This document shows positions 34,569 through 44,041 of a stretch of 64,000 bases of DNA, in pieces. Both the position numbers and the translations under genes were made by a program. The DNA lies in NCBI RefSeq assembly GCF_043195095.1, contig NZ_JBAFWN010000013.1. One strand, 5' to 3'. The stretch is from NCEH01 sp043195095. GTDB lineage: Bacteria > Pseudomonadota > Alphaproteobacteria > Rhizobiales > Xanthobacteraceae. Below the pieces are notes generated by a model that was not told the origin of the DNA, made no database searches, and worked only from the letters and a program-made list of their open reading frames with translations. Every line of letters begins with the position of its first letter. Within the stretch, counting starts at the first letter, position 1.

Positions 34569-35681
34569 CTACTTCAGGAATTGTCTGAACCGCCGCAGCG
34601 AAAAGAAGAACAGAATCGCCCCGATCGCCAACAGAGCGGCGAGCTGCGGCCAGACGACGTCAAGTCCGGCGCCGCGGAACAAGATGGACTGCGCCAGAAT
34701 GACGAAGTGCGTGTTGGGCGCCGCCAGCATGATGATCTGGATGATCTCGGGCATGCTTTCGCGCGGGGTCACGCCGCCGGAGAGAACCTGAAGCGGCAGG
34801 AGCACCATCATCAGCAACAGGCCGAACTGCGGCATGGTGCCGGCGATGGTGGCGAGGAAGATGCCCATGCAGGTGGTGGCGAAGAGTTGCAGGGCGGCGC
34901 CGAACAGGAAGAGGGCGAGCGAGCCTTCGATGGGCACGGCAAGCAAGCCCTGCACGACGACGACGAGCGAAAAGGCGGAAGCGAGAAGGACCACGAGCCC
35001 CATCGACCAGATCTTGCTCACCATGATCTCGGTGGGCGTGACGGGCATGACGAGCAGATGCTCGATGGTGCCGTGCTCGCGCTCGCGGATGAGCGCGGCA
35101 CCGGTCAGGACGATCGACAACATGGTGATGGACGAGATGACATTGGTAATGGCGCCGAACCAGCCTTTGTTCAGTTCCTGATTGAAGCGGGCGCGCAGCG
35201 TCAGGTCGACCGGCACGCTTGCCACGCTCCGGTAGCGGTTCAGGAACTCGCTGACCTCGCTGGACACGATCGATTGAACGTATCCGCCGCCGCTAAACGC
35301 CTGCGACATCCTTGTGGCGTCGACATTGAGCTGGATAGTCGGCGATTTACCGGCGAGGAGGTCGCGCTGGAAGTTCGGTGGAATGTCGAGCGCGAAGGTA
35401 TCGAGGCCGGAATCCATCCGGCTGTCCATTTCGTACTGGGTGATGAGTTTCGGGATCGAGAAATAGGGCGGAAAAAACGCCGTGACGATGCGCGACGAAG
35501 CGGGGGACTGATCCTCGTCGACGATCGCGATCGCCGCCCGATTGAGCGTCTCCGGCATCGCCTTCGAGGCGGTATAGATCGAGACGGTGAAGGCATAGGC
35601 GATCAGCACCAGCAGCATGGGATCGCGGGCGAGGCCGCGCAGTTCCTTGATGCCGAGCTGCAGGATGTTGGCAGTGTGCAT
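34569..35681 (-). CDS. ABC-2 family exporter permease (YhhJ-like)
   Basis: A 370-residue ABC-2 permease with one N-terminal helix, a large periplasmic domain of about 140 residues, and five C-terminal helices. The late block LLVMPVTPTEIMVSKIW is typical of the YhhJ/YbhR branch. The ATG at 35681 lies 2 bases after the stop of the RbbA-like gene, and starting there removes residues antisense to that gene. With the HlyD and RbbA genes upstream it forms an exporter equivalent to E. coli YhiI-RbbA-YhhJ. Substrate unknown. Confidence 0.88.
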   Translation of the reverse strand: MHTANILQLGIKELRGLARDPMLLVLIAYAFTVSIYTASKAMPETLNRAAIAIVDEDQSPASSRIVTAFFPPYFSIPKLITQYEMDSRMDSGLDTFALDIPPNFQRDLLAGKSPTIQLNVDATRMSQAFSGGGYVQSIVSSEVSEFLNRYRSVASVPVDLTLRARFNQELNKGWFGAITNVISSITMLSIVLTGAALIREREHGTIEHLLVMPVTPTEIMVSKIWSMGLVVLLASAFSLVVVVQGLLAVPIEGSLALFLFGAALQLFATTCMGIFLATIAGTMPQFGLLLMMVLLPLQVLSGGVTPRESMPEIIQIIMLAAPNTHFVILAQSILFRGAGLDVVWPQLAALLAIGAILFFFSLRRFRQFLK

Positions 35682-35683
35682 GC

Positions 35684-38473
35684 TCAGCCCGCCTGCTTCT
35701 TGAGGAGAATGGCACTGAGGCCGAGCAGCACGGGAATGGCGATGAGCAATGGCACGAACGAGCCCCACAGATCGCTGAAGTCAAGTGCCTTGGAGAAGGT
35801 GCCGCGCGAGATCGTCACGAAATAAGTGGTCGGATAAATCCGCCCGATCAGGGCACCGACGCCCTGCAGCGACGAAACCGGGTCGATCATGCCGGAATAT
35901 TGGACGGCCGGAATGAGGGTGATGAGCGCGGTCCCGAATATGGCCGCGATCTGGCTGTTCATGAAGGTCGAGATGAACAGGCCCATCCCCGTCGTGACGA
36001 TGACGTAGAGCAGTGCCGCGCAGGTGAAGGCGAGGAAGCTGCCGGTGAACGGCACGCGGAAAATGAAGACCGCGACAGCCGTCAGCATGAAGAAGTTCAG
36101 CATGGCGAGCGCGACGTAGGGAAGCTGCTTGCCAATGAGGAATTCGAGGCGCGTCACAGGCGTGACGTAGAAATTGATGATCGATCCGAGCTCCTTCTCG
36201 CGCACGACGCTGAGCACGGCGAGCATCGCCGGGATCATCAGGAGCAGCAGCGGAATGACCGCCGGCGCCATCGCCACGAGGCTCTCGACGCCGGGATTGT
36301 AGCGGTAGCGGATGGCGAGCTGGAAATCGCCGACGGTCGCCGCGTCGCCGTACAGCTCCCGCGCCTTCTGCGTTAGCCAGCTCTGGTGCATGCCCTGCAC
36401 ATAGCCGCGCACGGTTTCGGCGCGGGTCGGCATGGCGCCATCGATCCAGGCGCCGATCTCCACGTTCCGGCCGCGCGCCACCTCACGGCCGAAGCCGGGG
36501 GGAATCTCGATGGCGAGACTCAGCTCTCCGTTGATCATACGCCGGTCCAGGTCGGCATAATCCGTGATCGGCGCCTTCTCGGTGAAGTAACGCGAGCCGG
36601 CGATCTGCAGCGCGTAGTCGCGGCTGATTGCCGTGTCGTCACGATCGAGCACAGCGAAGGAAAGGTCTTCGATGTCTATGTTGATGCCGTAGCCGACGAC
36701 GAACATCAGCATGACCGTGCCGAGAATCGCGAGCGTGGCGCGGATTGGGTCGCGCTGCAGTTCGAGCGCCTCGCGCCGTGTGTAGGCGAGCATGCGCCGC
36801 AGGTTGAAGAAACGATCGGTGGATGGAACAGCGGGGGGCGGTGGTGCCGTCCCATCCACCGCCATGCTCTGCACCGGGGTGGGCACAGGCATCTCGCGTC
36901 CCGCGCCGATGGCGTCCTCGAGATAGCCGATGAAGGACTCTTCGAGCGTCGCCGCCGCGCGCTTGGCGATGATCGCGGCCGGGGTGTCGCTGACGAGCAC
37001 CTTGCCGGCATGCATGAGCGAGATGCGGTCGCACAGCTCCGCCTCGTTCATGAAATGGGTGGAGACGAAGATCGTGACCTGGTCCTTGCGGGACAGGTCG
37101 GAGAGGATCTGCCAGAAGCCGTCGCGCGCCACCGGATCGACGCCGGAGGTCGGCTCGTCGAGGATCAGCATATCCGGCGCGTGGATCATCGCCACGGCCA
37201 GCGACAGGCGCTGGCGGATGCCGAGCGGCAGCGCGTCGGGAAGCGCGTCCATCACCTCGGCGAGATCGAAGCGTTGCGCCATCTCCTCGATCCGGCTCGG
37301 AATGGCCGCGGCCGGCATGGCGAACAGGCGGGCATGCAGGTCGAGGTTCTGCCGCACCGTCAGCTCGGTATAGAGCGAGAAGGCCTGGCTCATATAGCCG
37401 ACGCGGCGGCGCACCTCCATGTCGTCGGGATCGACCTCCTGCCCGAACAGCCGCGCCGTGCCCTCGCTCGCGGCGAGGAGCCCGGTGAGCATCTTCATGG
37501 TGGTGGTCTTGCCGCAGCCGTTGGAACCGAGGAAGCCGAAGATCTCGCCGCGCCCGATGCGGAAGCTCACATCGTCCACGGCGGTGAAATCGCCGAACCG
37601 CATCGAAAGGTGCTCGGCCTCGATCGCGATCTCCCCGTCAGCCCCGGAAGCGCGGGGCGGGATGACCACCTCCCGGTGCCCGGCGCGGTCCTCTTCCGGC
37701 AGCAAAGCGATGAAGGCGGCATCGAGATTGGAAGCACCGGTCTTCGCGAGCAAATCCGCAGGCGTCCCGGTGGCGAGTACCCGGCCGGCATCCATGGCGA
37801 TCAGCCAGTCGAAACGCGCGGCTTCCTCCATATAGGCGGTGGCGACGATGACGCTCATGCCCGGCCGGCCGGCGCGGATGGACTCGATCAGCTCCCAGAA
37901 CTGGCGGCGCGACAGGGGATCGACGCCGGTGGTCGGCTCGTCGAGGATGAGCAGGTCGGGATCATGGATCAGGGCGCAGCACAGGCCGAGCTTCTGCTTC
38001 ATGCCCCCCGACAGCTTGCCCGCCGGGCGATCGGCGAAGGGGGCGAGGCCGGTGCTCTCCAGCAACGCGCCGATCCGGCGCTCCCGCTCGGCCCGGTCCT
38101 GTCCGAACAGGCGGCCGAAGAAATCGACATTCTCGAACACCGAAAGGGTCGGGTAGAGGTTCTTGCCGAGCCCTTGCGGCATATAGGCGATGCGCGGGCA
38201 GACCTGCCGGCGATGGACGCGATCGGCCATGTCGCCCTCAAGCACCTCGATCCGGCCGTCCTGGATCGCGCGAGCGCCGGCGACCAGGGACAGGAGGCTC
38301 GATTTTCCAACCCCGTCCGGGCCGATCAGCCCGACCATGCAGCCCGACGGCATGTCGAGGCTGACGGCGTCGAGGGCACGGGTCTTGCCGTAGGACAGCC
38401 CGACGGCCGCGAGCCGGACGACCGGCTTTCCTGACACGGCAGGCGCCGCGATGGTCTCCGGCCCCGGCTTCAT
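35684..38473 (-). CDS. rbbA: RbbA-like fused double ABC ATPase-permease
   Basis: A 929-residue fusion of two ABC ATPase domains and an ABC-2 permease half. The first ATPase has GPDGVGKSSLLSLVAG, LSGGMKQKLGL and ILDEPTTGVDPLSR. The second has GSNGCGKTTTMKML and a degenerate signature LPLGIRQRLSLA, usual for RbbA, with ILDEPTSGVDPVAR. The permease follows from about residue 560. E. coli RbbA is described as ribosome-associated, but the setting with HlyD and permease genes argues for export. The ATG at 38473 overlaps the stop of the HlyD gene (ATGA); the longer frame is not needed. Confidence 0.9.
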   Translation of the reverse strand: MKPGPETIAAPAVSGKPVVRLAAVGLSYGKTRALDAVSLDMPSGCMVGLIGPDGVGKSSLLSLVAGARAIQDGRIEVLEGDMADRVHRRQVCPRIAYMPQGLGKNLYPTLSVFENVDFFGRLFGQDRAERERRIGALLESTGLAPFADRPAGKLSGGMKQKLGLCCALIHDPDLLILDEPTTGVDPLSRRQFWELIESIRAGRPGMSVIVATAYMEEAARFDWLIAMDAGRVLATGTPADLLAKTGASNLDAAFIALLPEEDRAGHREVVIPPRASGADGEIAIEAEHLSMRFGDFTAVDDVSFRIGRGEIFGFLGSNGCGKTTTMKMLTGLLAASEGTARLFGQEVDPDDMEVRRRVGYMSQAFSLYTELTVRQNLDLHARLFAMPAAAIPSRIEEMAQRFDLAEVMDALPDALPLGIRQRLSLAVAMIHAPDMLILDEPTSGVDPVARDGFWQILSDLSRKDQVTIFVSTHFMNEAELCDRISLMHAGKVLVSDTPAAIIAKRAAATLEESFIGYLEDAIGAGREMPVPTPVQSMAVDGTAPPPPAVPSTDRFFNLRRMLAYTRREALELQRDPIRATLAILGTVMLMFVVGYGINIDIEDLSFAVLDRDDTAISRDYALQIAGSRYFTEKAPITDYADLDRRMINGELSLAIEIPPGFGREVARGRNVEIGAWIDGAMPTRAETVRGYVQGMHQSWLTQKARELYGDAATVGDFQLAIRYRYNPGVESLVAMAPAVIPLLLLMIPAMLAVLSVVREKELGSIINFYVTPVTRLEFLIGKQLPYVALAMLNFFMLTAVAVFIFRVPFTGSFLAFTCAALLYVIVTTGMGLFISTFMNSQIAAIFGTALITLIPAVQYSGMIDPVSSLQGVGALIGRIYPTTYFVTISRGTFSKALDFSDLWGSFVPLLIAIPVLLGLSAILLKKQAG

Positions 38474-39540
38474 TCGACCGGCGCCCTGTTCAGGTCCGCG
38501 GGCCATTCGGTCTCAGGATCGAGCCGTACATAGGCCATGCCCGGCAGGCCGGTTTTCACCTGCTGAATGTATTTGCGCAGGAGCTCGGGCGGGATCTGCG
38601 CCTTGACGCGAAACGTTAGCTTCTGACGCTCCTCTTCCGTCTCGACGGTCTTGGGCGTGAACTGGGCGACATCGGCGACATAGGTCACCCTGGCGGGAAT
38701 CACATATTGTGGGGCCGCGTCGAGTACGAGGCGCACATCCGTACCGATCGCCACGCGCCCGGCTTGCGCGGTCGGCAGGAAGAACGTCATGTAGACGTCG
38801 CCGAGATCGACGAGGTTGAGAACCCGGCCGCCGGCGGACAGCACCTCGCCGATCTGCGCCACACGATATTGGATCCGCCCATCACGCGGTGAGATCAGCA
38901 CGCTGTCGTTGATATCGGCGGTGATGCTCTCGATGGCCGCATGCGCCGCATCAACCGCCGCTTCCGCATCCACCACCTGGGCCTTCGCCGCGCTGATCGC
39001 CGCCTCGGCGGCGGCGCGCTGCGCGCGGGCCGCGTTGACGTTCGCCGTTGCCGCTTTTTCGTTGGCGAAATCGTCGTCATAGGTTTGCTGCGAGACAGCA
39101 TTGGTCTTCACGAGCTGCGCCGAGCGGGCGAACTTCCGCTGGGCCGCGTCGAGCTGCGCGTCACGTTGCTCGATCACTGCAACAGCCGCCTCCTTTTCCG
39201 CTTCGCGCTGGACGACGAGGCTCCTGGCAGTGTCGATGCTGATGGTCGCCCTGCGCAATTGCGCTTCCGCCTGACGGCGTTGCGCCTCCAGCTGCTCGGT
39301 GTCCATGCGGGCGAGGATCTGGCCGGCCGTGACGAAATCCCCTTCGTTGGCGAGGATTTCCTTGATGCGTCCGGCCGTCTTGGCCGAGATATCGATCTCC
39401 GTCGCCTCGATCCGGCCGTTGCCGCTGGCGATGCCGGCCGGAAGGCTAGGATTGGCGAAGGTCCTCCAAGCGTAATAGCCGGCGCCCAGCACGACGACAG
39501 CAAGAAGAACGACCAACCAGCGCCTCCGGCTTTCCTTCAT
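38470..39540 (-). CDS. HlyD-family secretion adaptor (YhiI-like)
   Basis: A 356-residue membrane-fusion protein: one N-terminal helix (WLVVLLAVVVLGAGYYAW), a split lipoyl domain (NGRIEATEIDIS ... ISPRDGRIQYRVAQIGEVLSA), and a long coiled-coil hairpin rich in Ala, Gln and Arg between about residues 90 and 215. I prefer ATG 39540 because GGGGAG precedes it and the membrane anchor follows at once. It is the first gene of the exporter operon HlyD-RbbA-permease and links that pump to an outer-membrane channel encoded elsewhere. Confidence 0.9.
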   Translation of the reverse strand: MKESRRRWLVVLLAVVVLGAGYYAWRTFANPSLPAGIASGNGRIEATEIDISAKTAGRIKEILANEGDFVTAGQILARMDTEQLEAQRRQAEAQLRRATISIDTARSLVVQREAEKEAAVAVIEQRDAQLDAAQRKFARSAQLVKTNAVSQQTYDDDFANEKAATANVNAARAQRAAAEAAISAAKAQVVDAEAAVDAAHAAIESITADINDSVLISPRDGRIQYRVAQIGEVLSAGGRVLNLVDLGDVYMTFFLPTAQAGRVAIGTDVRLVLDAAPQYVIPARVTYVADVAQFTPKTVETEEERQKLTFRVKAQIPPELLRKYIQQVKTGLPGMAYVRLDPETEWPADLNRAPVE

Positions 39541-39683
39541 GTCTCGAATTCTCCCCGGATTGAGCCCGCAAGTATTCATCGCGCACATGGGTTGCCGCGC
39601 GCACGAGAGCTATCCGCAACGAAGGTCTTACTGGAAAATCGGGTTCGTCCGCCGCCAGGGCAGCGGACGAGGCGGCTCAGATA

Positions 39684-40016
39684 TTATTTGCCCGGCACAC
39701 CCGCTGCGATGCTGGTGCGGATGCCGTCGAATATCTTCGTTCCGTCCTCCAGCAGATGCGACACCGACTGTTGCGCAAACGCGGCATTCAGCTTCAACGC
39801 TTCAGCGGGATCAGTGCACTGGGAGACCTGTCTCAGGTAAGTTGCCTGATCCTGCAGCCTGTCTGCGGCAAGGCCCAGAACCTTCCCCCATCCGTCGGCG
39901 TAAATCCTTGCTGGCGCGTCGCTCCAGAGTTTTGCCCAGTCTGTATTGCCCAGAGACGCGAATAGGGGATTGGATGCGGCCGTTTGGCTTTTCGGCACTG
40001 TCGTTTCGGTCGCCAT
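39684..40016 (-). CDS. Phasin-family PHA-granule protein
   Basis: A 110-residue helical protein without a signal peptide, resembling small phasins that coat polyhydroxyalkanoate granules: an N-terminal polar region, then amphipathic helices with aromatic anchors (TDWAKLWSDAPARIYADGWGKVL, LQDQATYLRQVSQCTDPAEALKL). It is divergent from the TetR-phaC operon with a 147-bp gap, so a shared regulator is plausible. The gap has a TACCGGTA palindrome at 40119-40126. The family call rests on helix pattern, size and context. Confidence 0.7.
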   Translation of the reverse strand: MATETTVPKSQTAASNPLFASLGNTDWAKLWSDAPARIYADGWGKVLGLAADRLQDQATYLRQVSQCTDPAEALKLNAAFAQQSVSHLLEDGTKIFDGIRTSIAAGVPGK

Positions 40017-40163
40017 GACAAGGTAATCCTTTCAAGAAAAGTGGTTGACACCATTATTCTATTATCAAGGCGCCGGTCGTCATTGATTTAGCGCAACGCG
40101 CGTTGACCAAAATTATGATACCGGTAGGCATTTCATAAACGCAAACGAAATCTGGAGTTCCCT

Positions 40164-40772
40164 ATGGCCCGATCCACCGCCCGCGCCGCAGCAGCCAAGC
40201 GCGAGCAAATCCTCGAGGCGGCGATCCTGCGGTTCGCGCGGCAGTCCTATGAGGACACATCGCTCAGGGCGATCGCCGCCGATGTCGGTGTCGACGTCGC
40301 GCACGTGCACAGGTCCTTCGGCTCGAAGGAACTGCTCTTCGCCGAGGCTATCCGGGCAACGACACGCCCGGAACGTTTCCTTGGGATCTCGCCGGGCCTT
40401 CTTGCCGCCACGCTCTCGACCGAGCTCCTCTCGCACAAGGCACCACGCGACGACGACGAGGTGGGGGCGTTCGATATCGTCATGCGCTCGCTGAGCAGCC
40501 GTGAAGCCTCCAGGATCCTGCACGACAGCGCTCTGGCCGATTTCATCGAGCCGATTTCAAAGATGACCTATCCGTCCTCCGCGCGGCGCGCCGCGTTGAT
40601 CGCCGCCGTGCTCCTGGGAATCGGTGCCGTCAGGGAGGTCCTCACGATCGAGCCGCTGCTTGATACCGAGGACGGAGAGGTCCAGCAGCTCACCGTCCAA
40701 CTCCTCAACGTTCTGATCGGCGACCGTCCCTATGATGTGGCCGCGCGCGCGGCTGAAGGAGACGACCGATGA
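40164..40772 (+). CDS. TetR-family transcriptional regulator
   Basis: A 202-residue TetR-type regulator: N-terminal helix-turn-helix (TSLRAIAADVGVDVAHVHRSFGSKELLFAEAI) and a helical ligand domain. Its stop codon overlaps the phaC start (ATGA), so the two are translated together; usual PHB regulators (PhaR/AniA) belong to another family and none is seen here. It probably represses its own operon and perhaps the divergent phasin gene. The ligand is unknown; an acyl-CoA would fit the context. Confidence 0.85.
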   Translation: MARSTARAAAAKREQILEAAILRFARQSYEDTSLRAIAADVGVDVAHVHRSFGSKELLFAEAIRATTRPERFLGISPGLLAATLSTELLSHKAPRDDDEVGAFDIVMRSLSSREASRILHDSALADFIEPISKMTYPSSARRAALIAAVLLGIGAVREVLTIEPLLDTEDGEVQQLTVQLLNVLIGDRPYDVAARAAEGDDR

Positions 40773-42559
40773 CGGCAGCAGCCTCCGCCGCCAAGCCTTC
40801 GACGGCGGTAGTCGCGGCAGGCGAAGAGAGCGTCGGCACCGAAGGGTTTCGTGCCATCGACCGCATGAGTGACGTGTTCGTCGCCCAGGCCACGGCTGGC
40901 TTTTCCCCGGCCTCCCTCGCGCTCGCCTTTTTTGACTGGTCAATTCATCTGGCGGCGGCCCCGGGCAAGCGCGCTGAGCTCGTCAACAAGGCGGAGCGCA
41001 AGACAAGCCGCCTTCTGGGCTACCTCGCCGCGGCCAGCACCCATTCCGATACGCCGCCGTGCATCGAGCCGCTGCCCGGGGACTATCGGTTTGCGGCGGA
41101 GGGCTGGAAGAAACAGCCCTACGCCGCCTTCGCCCAGGCGTTCCTGCTCAATCAGCAATGGTGGCACAACGTGACCCATGAGGTGCCCGGCGTCACACCG
41201 CACCACGAGCACGTCATCTCCTTCCTCGCCCGCCAGCTGCTCGACATGTTCTCACCCTCGAACAATCCGCTCACCAATCCCGAGGTCGTAACCAAGGCCG
41301 TCGAGACCGGCGGTGCGAACTTCATCCAGGGCTGGCGCAACTTCGTCGAGGATGCCACGCGTACCGCCACCAATCAGCCGCCGGTCGGAACCGACGGCTT
41401 CATTCCCGGCAAGGATGTTGCCGTCACGCCCGGCAAAGTGGTCTACCGCAATCACCTGATCGAGCTGATCCAATACGCCCCGACGACCGACAAGGCTCGG
41501 GCGGAGCCGGTCCTGATCATCCCGGCCTGGATCATGAAGTACTACATTCTCGATCTGTCCCCGGAGAATTCGCTCGTTCGCTATCTGGTCGAGCAGGGAC
41601 ACACGGTCTTCTGCGTCTCCTGGCGCAATCCGGACGCCGCCGATCGCGACCTCACCATGGACGACTACCGGCGCATGGGCGTGATGGCCGCCCTCGACGC
41701 AGTCGGCGAGATCGTTCCCGATCGGAAGATCCACGCCACCGGTTACTGCCTCGGCGGCACGCTGCTGGCGATCGCCGCCGCGGCCATGGGACGGACCGGC
41801 GACGACCGGCTCGCCTCCGTCACCCTGTTTGCCGCCCAGATCGATTTCACCGAGCCTGGCGAACTCGCGCTCTTCGTCGACCACAGCGAGATGCATTTCC
41901 TTGAAAGCGTGATGTGGAACCGGGGCTATCTCGCGGCTGACCAGATGGCCGGCGCCTTCCAGCTTCTTCGCACCAACGATCTCGTCTGGTCGCGTCATGT
42001 CCGCGAATATCTCATGGGCGAGCGCGCGCCCATGATCGACCTCATGGCATGGAACGCGGATTCCACCCGCATGCCCTACCGGATGCACTCCGAATATCTG
42101 CGCCGCCTCTATCTCGACAACGAGCTGGCGGCCGGCCGCTTCATGGTCGACGGCCGCCCTGTGGCGCCGCAGAATATTCGCGTCCCCATGTTCGTCGTCG
42201 GTACCGAGCGCGACCATGTCGCGCCGTGGCGGTCCGTCTACAAGGTCCACCAGCTCACGGACACCGACGTCACCTTCGTCCTGACGAGCGGCGGCCACAA
42301 TGCCGGCATCGTCAGCGAGCCCGGCCATCCCCGGCGCCGCTTCCGTGTGGCCACGAAGCACGTTGCCGACCTCGATCTCGGTCCGGAGGAATGGCTCCTC
42401 GCGGCGGAACAGAAGGACGGCTCCTGGTGGATCGAGTGGACGCAGTGGCTCGGTGCCCGTTCCTCATCGGAACCCATACCGCACCCCGGCATGGGCGCTC
42501 CGGACAAAGGCTATCCGCCGATCGAGGACGCGCCGGGCACCTACGTTTTGCAGCGATGA
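40769..42559 (+). CDS. phaC: Class I poly(3-hydroxyalkanoate) synthase
   Basis: A 596-residue PHA synthase that polymerises 3-hydroxybutyryl-CoA on the granule surface. The lipase-like box GYCLGGTLL holds the catalytic Cys. The Asp lies in VVGTERDHVAPW and the His in TSGGHNAGIV. The upstream block VLIIPAWIMKYYILDLSPENSLVRYL and the length fit class I enzymes, which work as a single subunit without PhaE or PhaR. It overlaps the tetR gene by 4 bases and precedes the phaZ gene. Short-chain monomers are the likely substrate. Confidence 0.95.
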   Translation: MTAAASAAKPSTAVVAAGEESVGTEGFRAIDRMSDVFVAQATAGFSPASLALAFFDWSIHLAAAPGKRAELVNKAERKTSRLLGYLAAASTHSDTPPCIEPLPGDYRFAAEGWKKQPYAAFAQAFLLNQQWWHNVTHEVPGVTPHHEHVISFLARQLLDMFSPSNNPLTNPEVVTKAVETGGANFIQGWRNFVEDATRTATNQPPVGTDGFIPGKDVAVTPGKVVYRNHLIELIQYAPTTDKARAEPVLIIPAWIMKYYILDLSPENSLVRYLVEQGHTVFCVSWRNPDAADRDLTMDDYRRMGVMAALDAVGEIVPDRKIHATGYCLGGTLLAIAAAAMGRTGDDRLASVTLFAAQIDFTEPGELALFVDHSEMHFLESVMWNRGYLAADQMAGAFQLLRTNDLVWSRHVREYLMGERAPMIDLMAWNADSTRMPYRMHSEYLRRLYLDNELAAGRFMVDGRPVAPQNIRVPMFVVGTERDHVAPWRSVYKVHQLTDTDVTFVLTSGGHNAGIVSEPGHPRRRFRVATKHVADLDLGPEEWLLAAEQKDGSWWIEWTQWLGARSSSEPIPHPGMGAPDKGYPPIEDAPGTYVLQR

Positions 42560-42566
42560 GGGTGTG

Positions 42567-42600
42567 ATGACCTGGGATTTCCTCACCAATCACGCCTTCA
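42567..42600 (+). pseudogene. Possible remnant of a winged-helix regulator gene
   Basis: An ATG just after phaC reads MTWDFLTNHA, which looks like the usual start of a small winged-helix regulator family (MTWxFLTNHAHVL), but the frame then diverges. This rests on recall of ten residues and may be chance. The rest of the 170-bp gap up to phaZ shows no further match. Confidence 0.25.
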
Positions 42601-42729
42601 ATGCGCTGCAGCCCCGGAGGCACAGCCTCTCTGGTGCTGATCGCCGCACGCAACGACGTCGACTTGTTCGCCGCAGCCTCGGGGGACGTGAAGCTGGTGC
42701 ATCACGTATTCAGGCAACTGTGAAAGGAT

Positions 42730-43896
42730 GTGAGATTGATCTTTACGGGGCAGCTTCCAGTGCCGCATAAAAAGCACTCTGCGGAAGAGGAACAAGCCCC
42801 ACGCTCGGGTCGCCCTCGAGCGCACATCAGTGGTCTCACAACACAAAACGACTTACCGCTCGGTCCAAGGATTGGTATCGAACATATAGTGATCGACGGG
42901 AGGTTGGTGAGCGTTCGAGAACTAAGCGTAGTCGAAAAATCATTTGGCCGCCTTCTGCATTTCGAGGCCGATCTGACCGGACAAAGGCCCCCGATTCTCC
43001 TCGTGGCGCCTCTCTCCGGCATGAGGGCAGAAATTCTCTACGACATGATCCTTGGACTACTGCCCTGGCACGACGTCTATTGTCTCGCCTGGAAAGACGC
43101 CGCTGACGTTCCCGCCGGAGACGGTCCGTTCCGCCTCGAAGACAACATCACCTATGTCGTCGAGACGATCCGGTATCTCGGGGCTGGAACCCATGTGATC
43201 GGACTTTGCCAGTCCGCCTTGCCCGCGCTGGCGGCGGCGGCGATCCTCTCGGAGGATCTGGGGCGGCCCGCGACGCTGACGCTCCTGGGCGGCAAGCTCG
43301 ACACGCGCATCAACCCGACCCGGGTCGATCTCCTGACACGCAGCCTGCCTCCGGCGTGGTTCGAGAATTGTGCCATCTCCACCGTTCCCGCCTCCCGGCG
43401 AGGGCACGGCCGGCGTGTCTATCCGGGTAGCACCGAGTTGATGATGCTTTCGACCTATCTGTTCCGTCATTGCGCGAGCGGTGGCGAACTTCTCGCCAAG
43501 ATCTTTCAGGACGACGGCAGCGATGCCGTGGGCCACCCTTTCCTCAGGCTTTTCTGCCAGACCTACGATGTGCCGGCGGAATTCTTCCTCGACACGGTCG
43601 CCCTGGTGTTCCAGCAGTCTGCCTTGGCAGAAGGCCACCTGGCGTGGCAGGGCACGACAATCACCCCTGAACGCATCACCGGGACCGCGCTGCTGACCAT
43701 CGAAGGCGAGGCTGACGATATTTCAGGTCCAGGCCAAACGCGGATAGCCCATGATCTCTGTGAGGGGATACCCGCCGAACGGCGTGGCCATTTGCTCTGC
43801 CCGCACACTGGTCATGTCGGGCTGTTCTTCGGCTCCCGCTGGCGGCAGGAGGTTCTTCCGCATATCAGCCGCTTCATTCGGGAGAATGGAAATTGA
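42730..43896 (+). CDS. phaZ: Intracellular poly(3-hydroxybutyrate) depolymerase
   Basis: A 388-residue protein of the intracellular PHB depolymerase (PhaZ) family, which releases stored polymer in the cytosol. Typical blocks are ILLVAPLSGMRAEILYDMI, HDVYCLAWKDA, the nucleophile box IGLCQSALPALAA with Cys, LGGKLDTRINPTRVD, and the late His in PHTGHVGLFFGSRW. The N terminus is uncertain: GTG 42730 has GAAAGGA too close to it, and an in-frame GTG at 42889 is an alternative. It lies between phaC and the oxidoreductase-patatin gene. Confidence 0.88.
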   Translation: MRLIFTGQLPVPHKKHSAEEEQAPRSGRPRAHISGLTTQNDLPLGPRIGIEHIVIDGRLVSVRELSVVEKSFGRLLHFEADLTGQRPPILLVAPLSGMRAEILYDMILGLLPWHDVYCLAWKDAADVPAGDGPFRLEDNITYVVETIRYLGAGTHVIGLCQSALPALAAAAILSEDLGRPATLTLLGGKLDTRINPTRVDLLTRSLPPAWFENCAISTVPASRRGHGRRVYPGSTELMMLSTYLFRHCASGGELLAKIFQDDGSDAVGHPFLRLFCQTYDVPAEFFLDTVALVFQQSALAEGHLAWQGTTITPERITGTALLTIEGEADDISGPGQTRIAHDLCEGIPAERRGHLLCPHTGHVGLFFGSRWRQEVLPHISRFIRENGN

Positions 43897-44041
43897 GCCC
43901 TTCGGCCGCACGTATCCTGCGCGGGATTCCGGTCCCGCCGCCCGGGGAGAAATATGCCTTCCGGCCCGGGAGGGCCGCTCCCGGCGCTTATCTCGCTCAG
44001 GCGCGGCCCAGCCCTATATTGCGTACAGGACCCACGTCATA

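Noticed and set aside
36386..38434. 682-residue plus-strand open frame
   Set aside because: Antisense to the RbbA-like gene and without recognisable domains.
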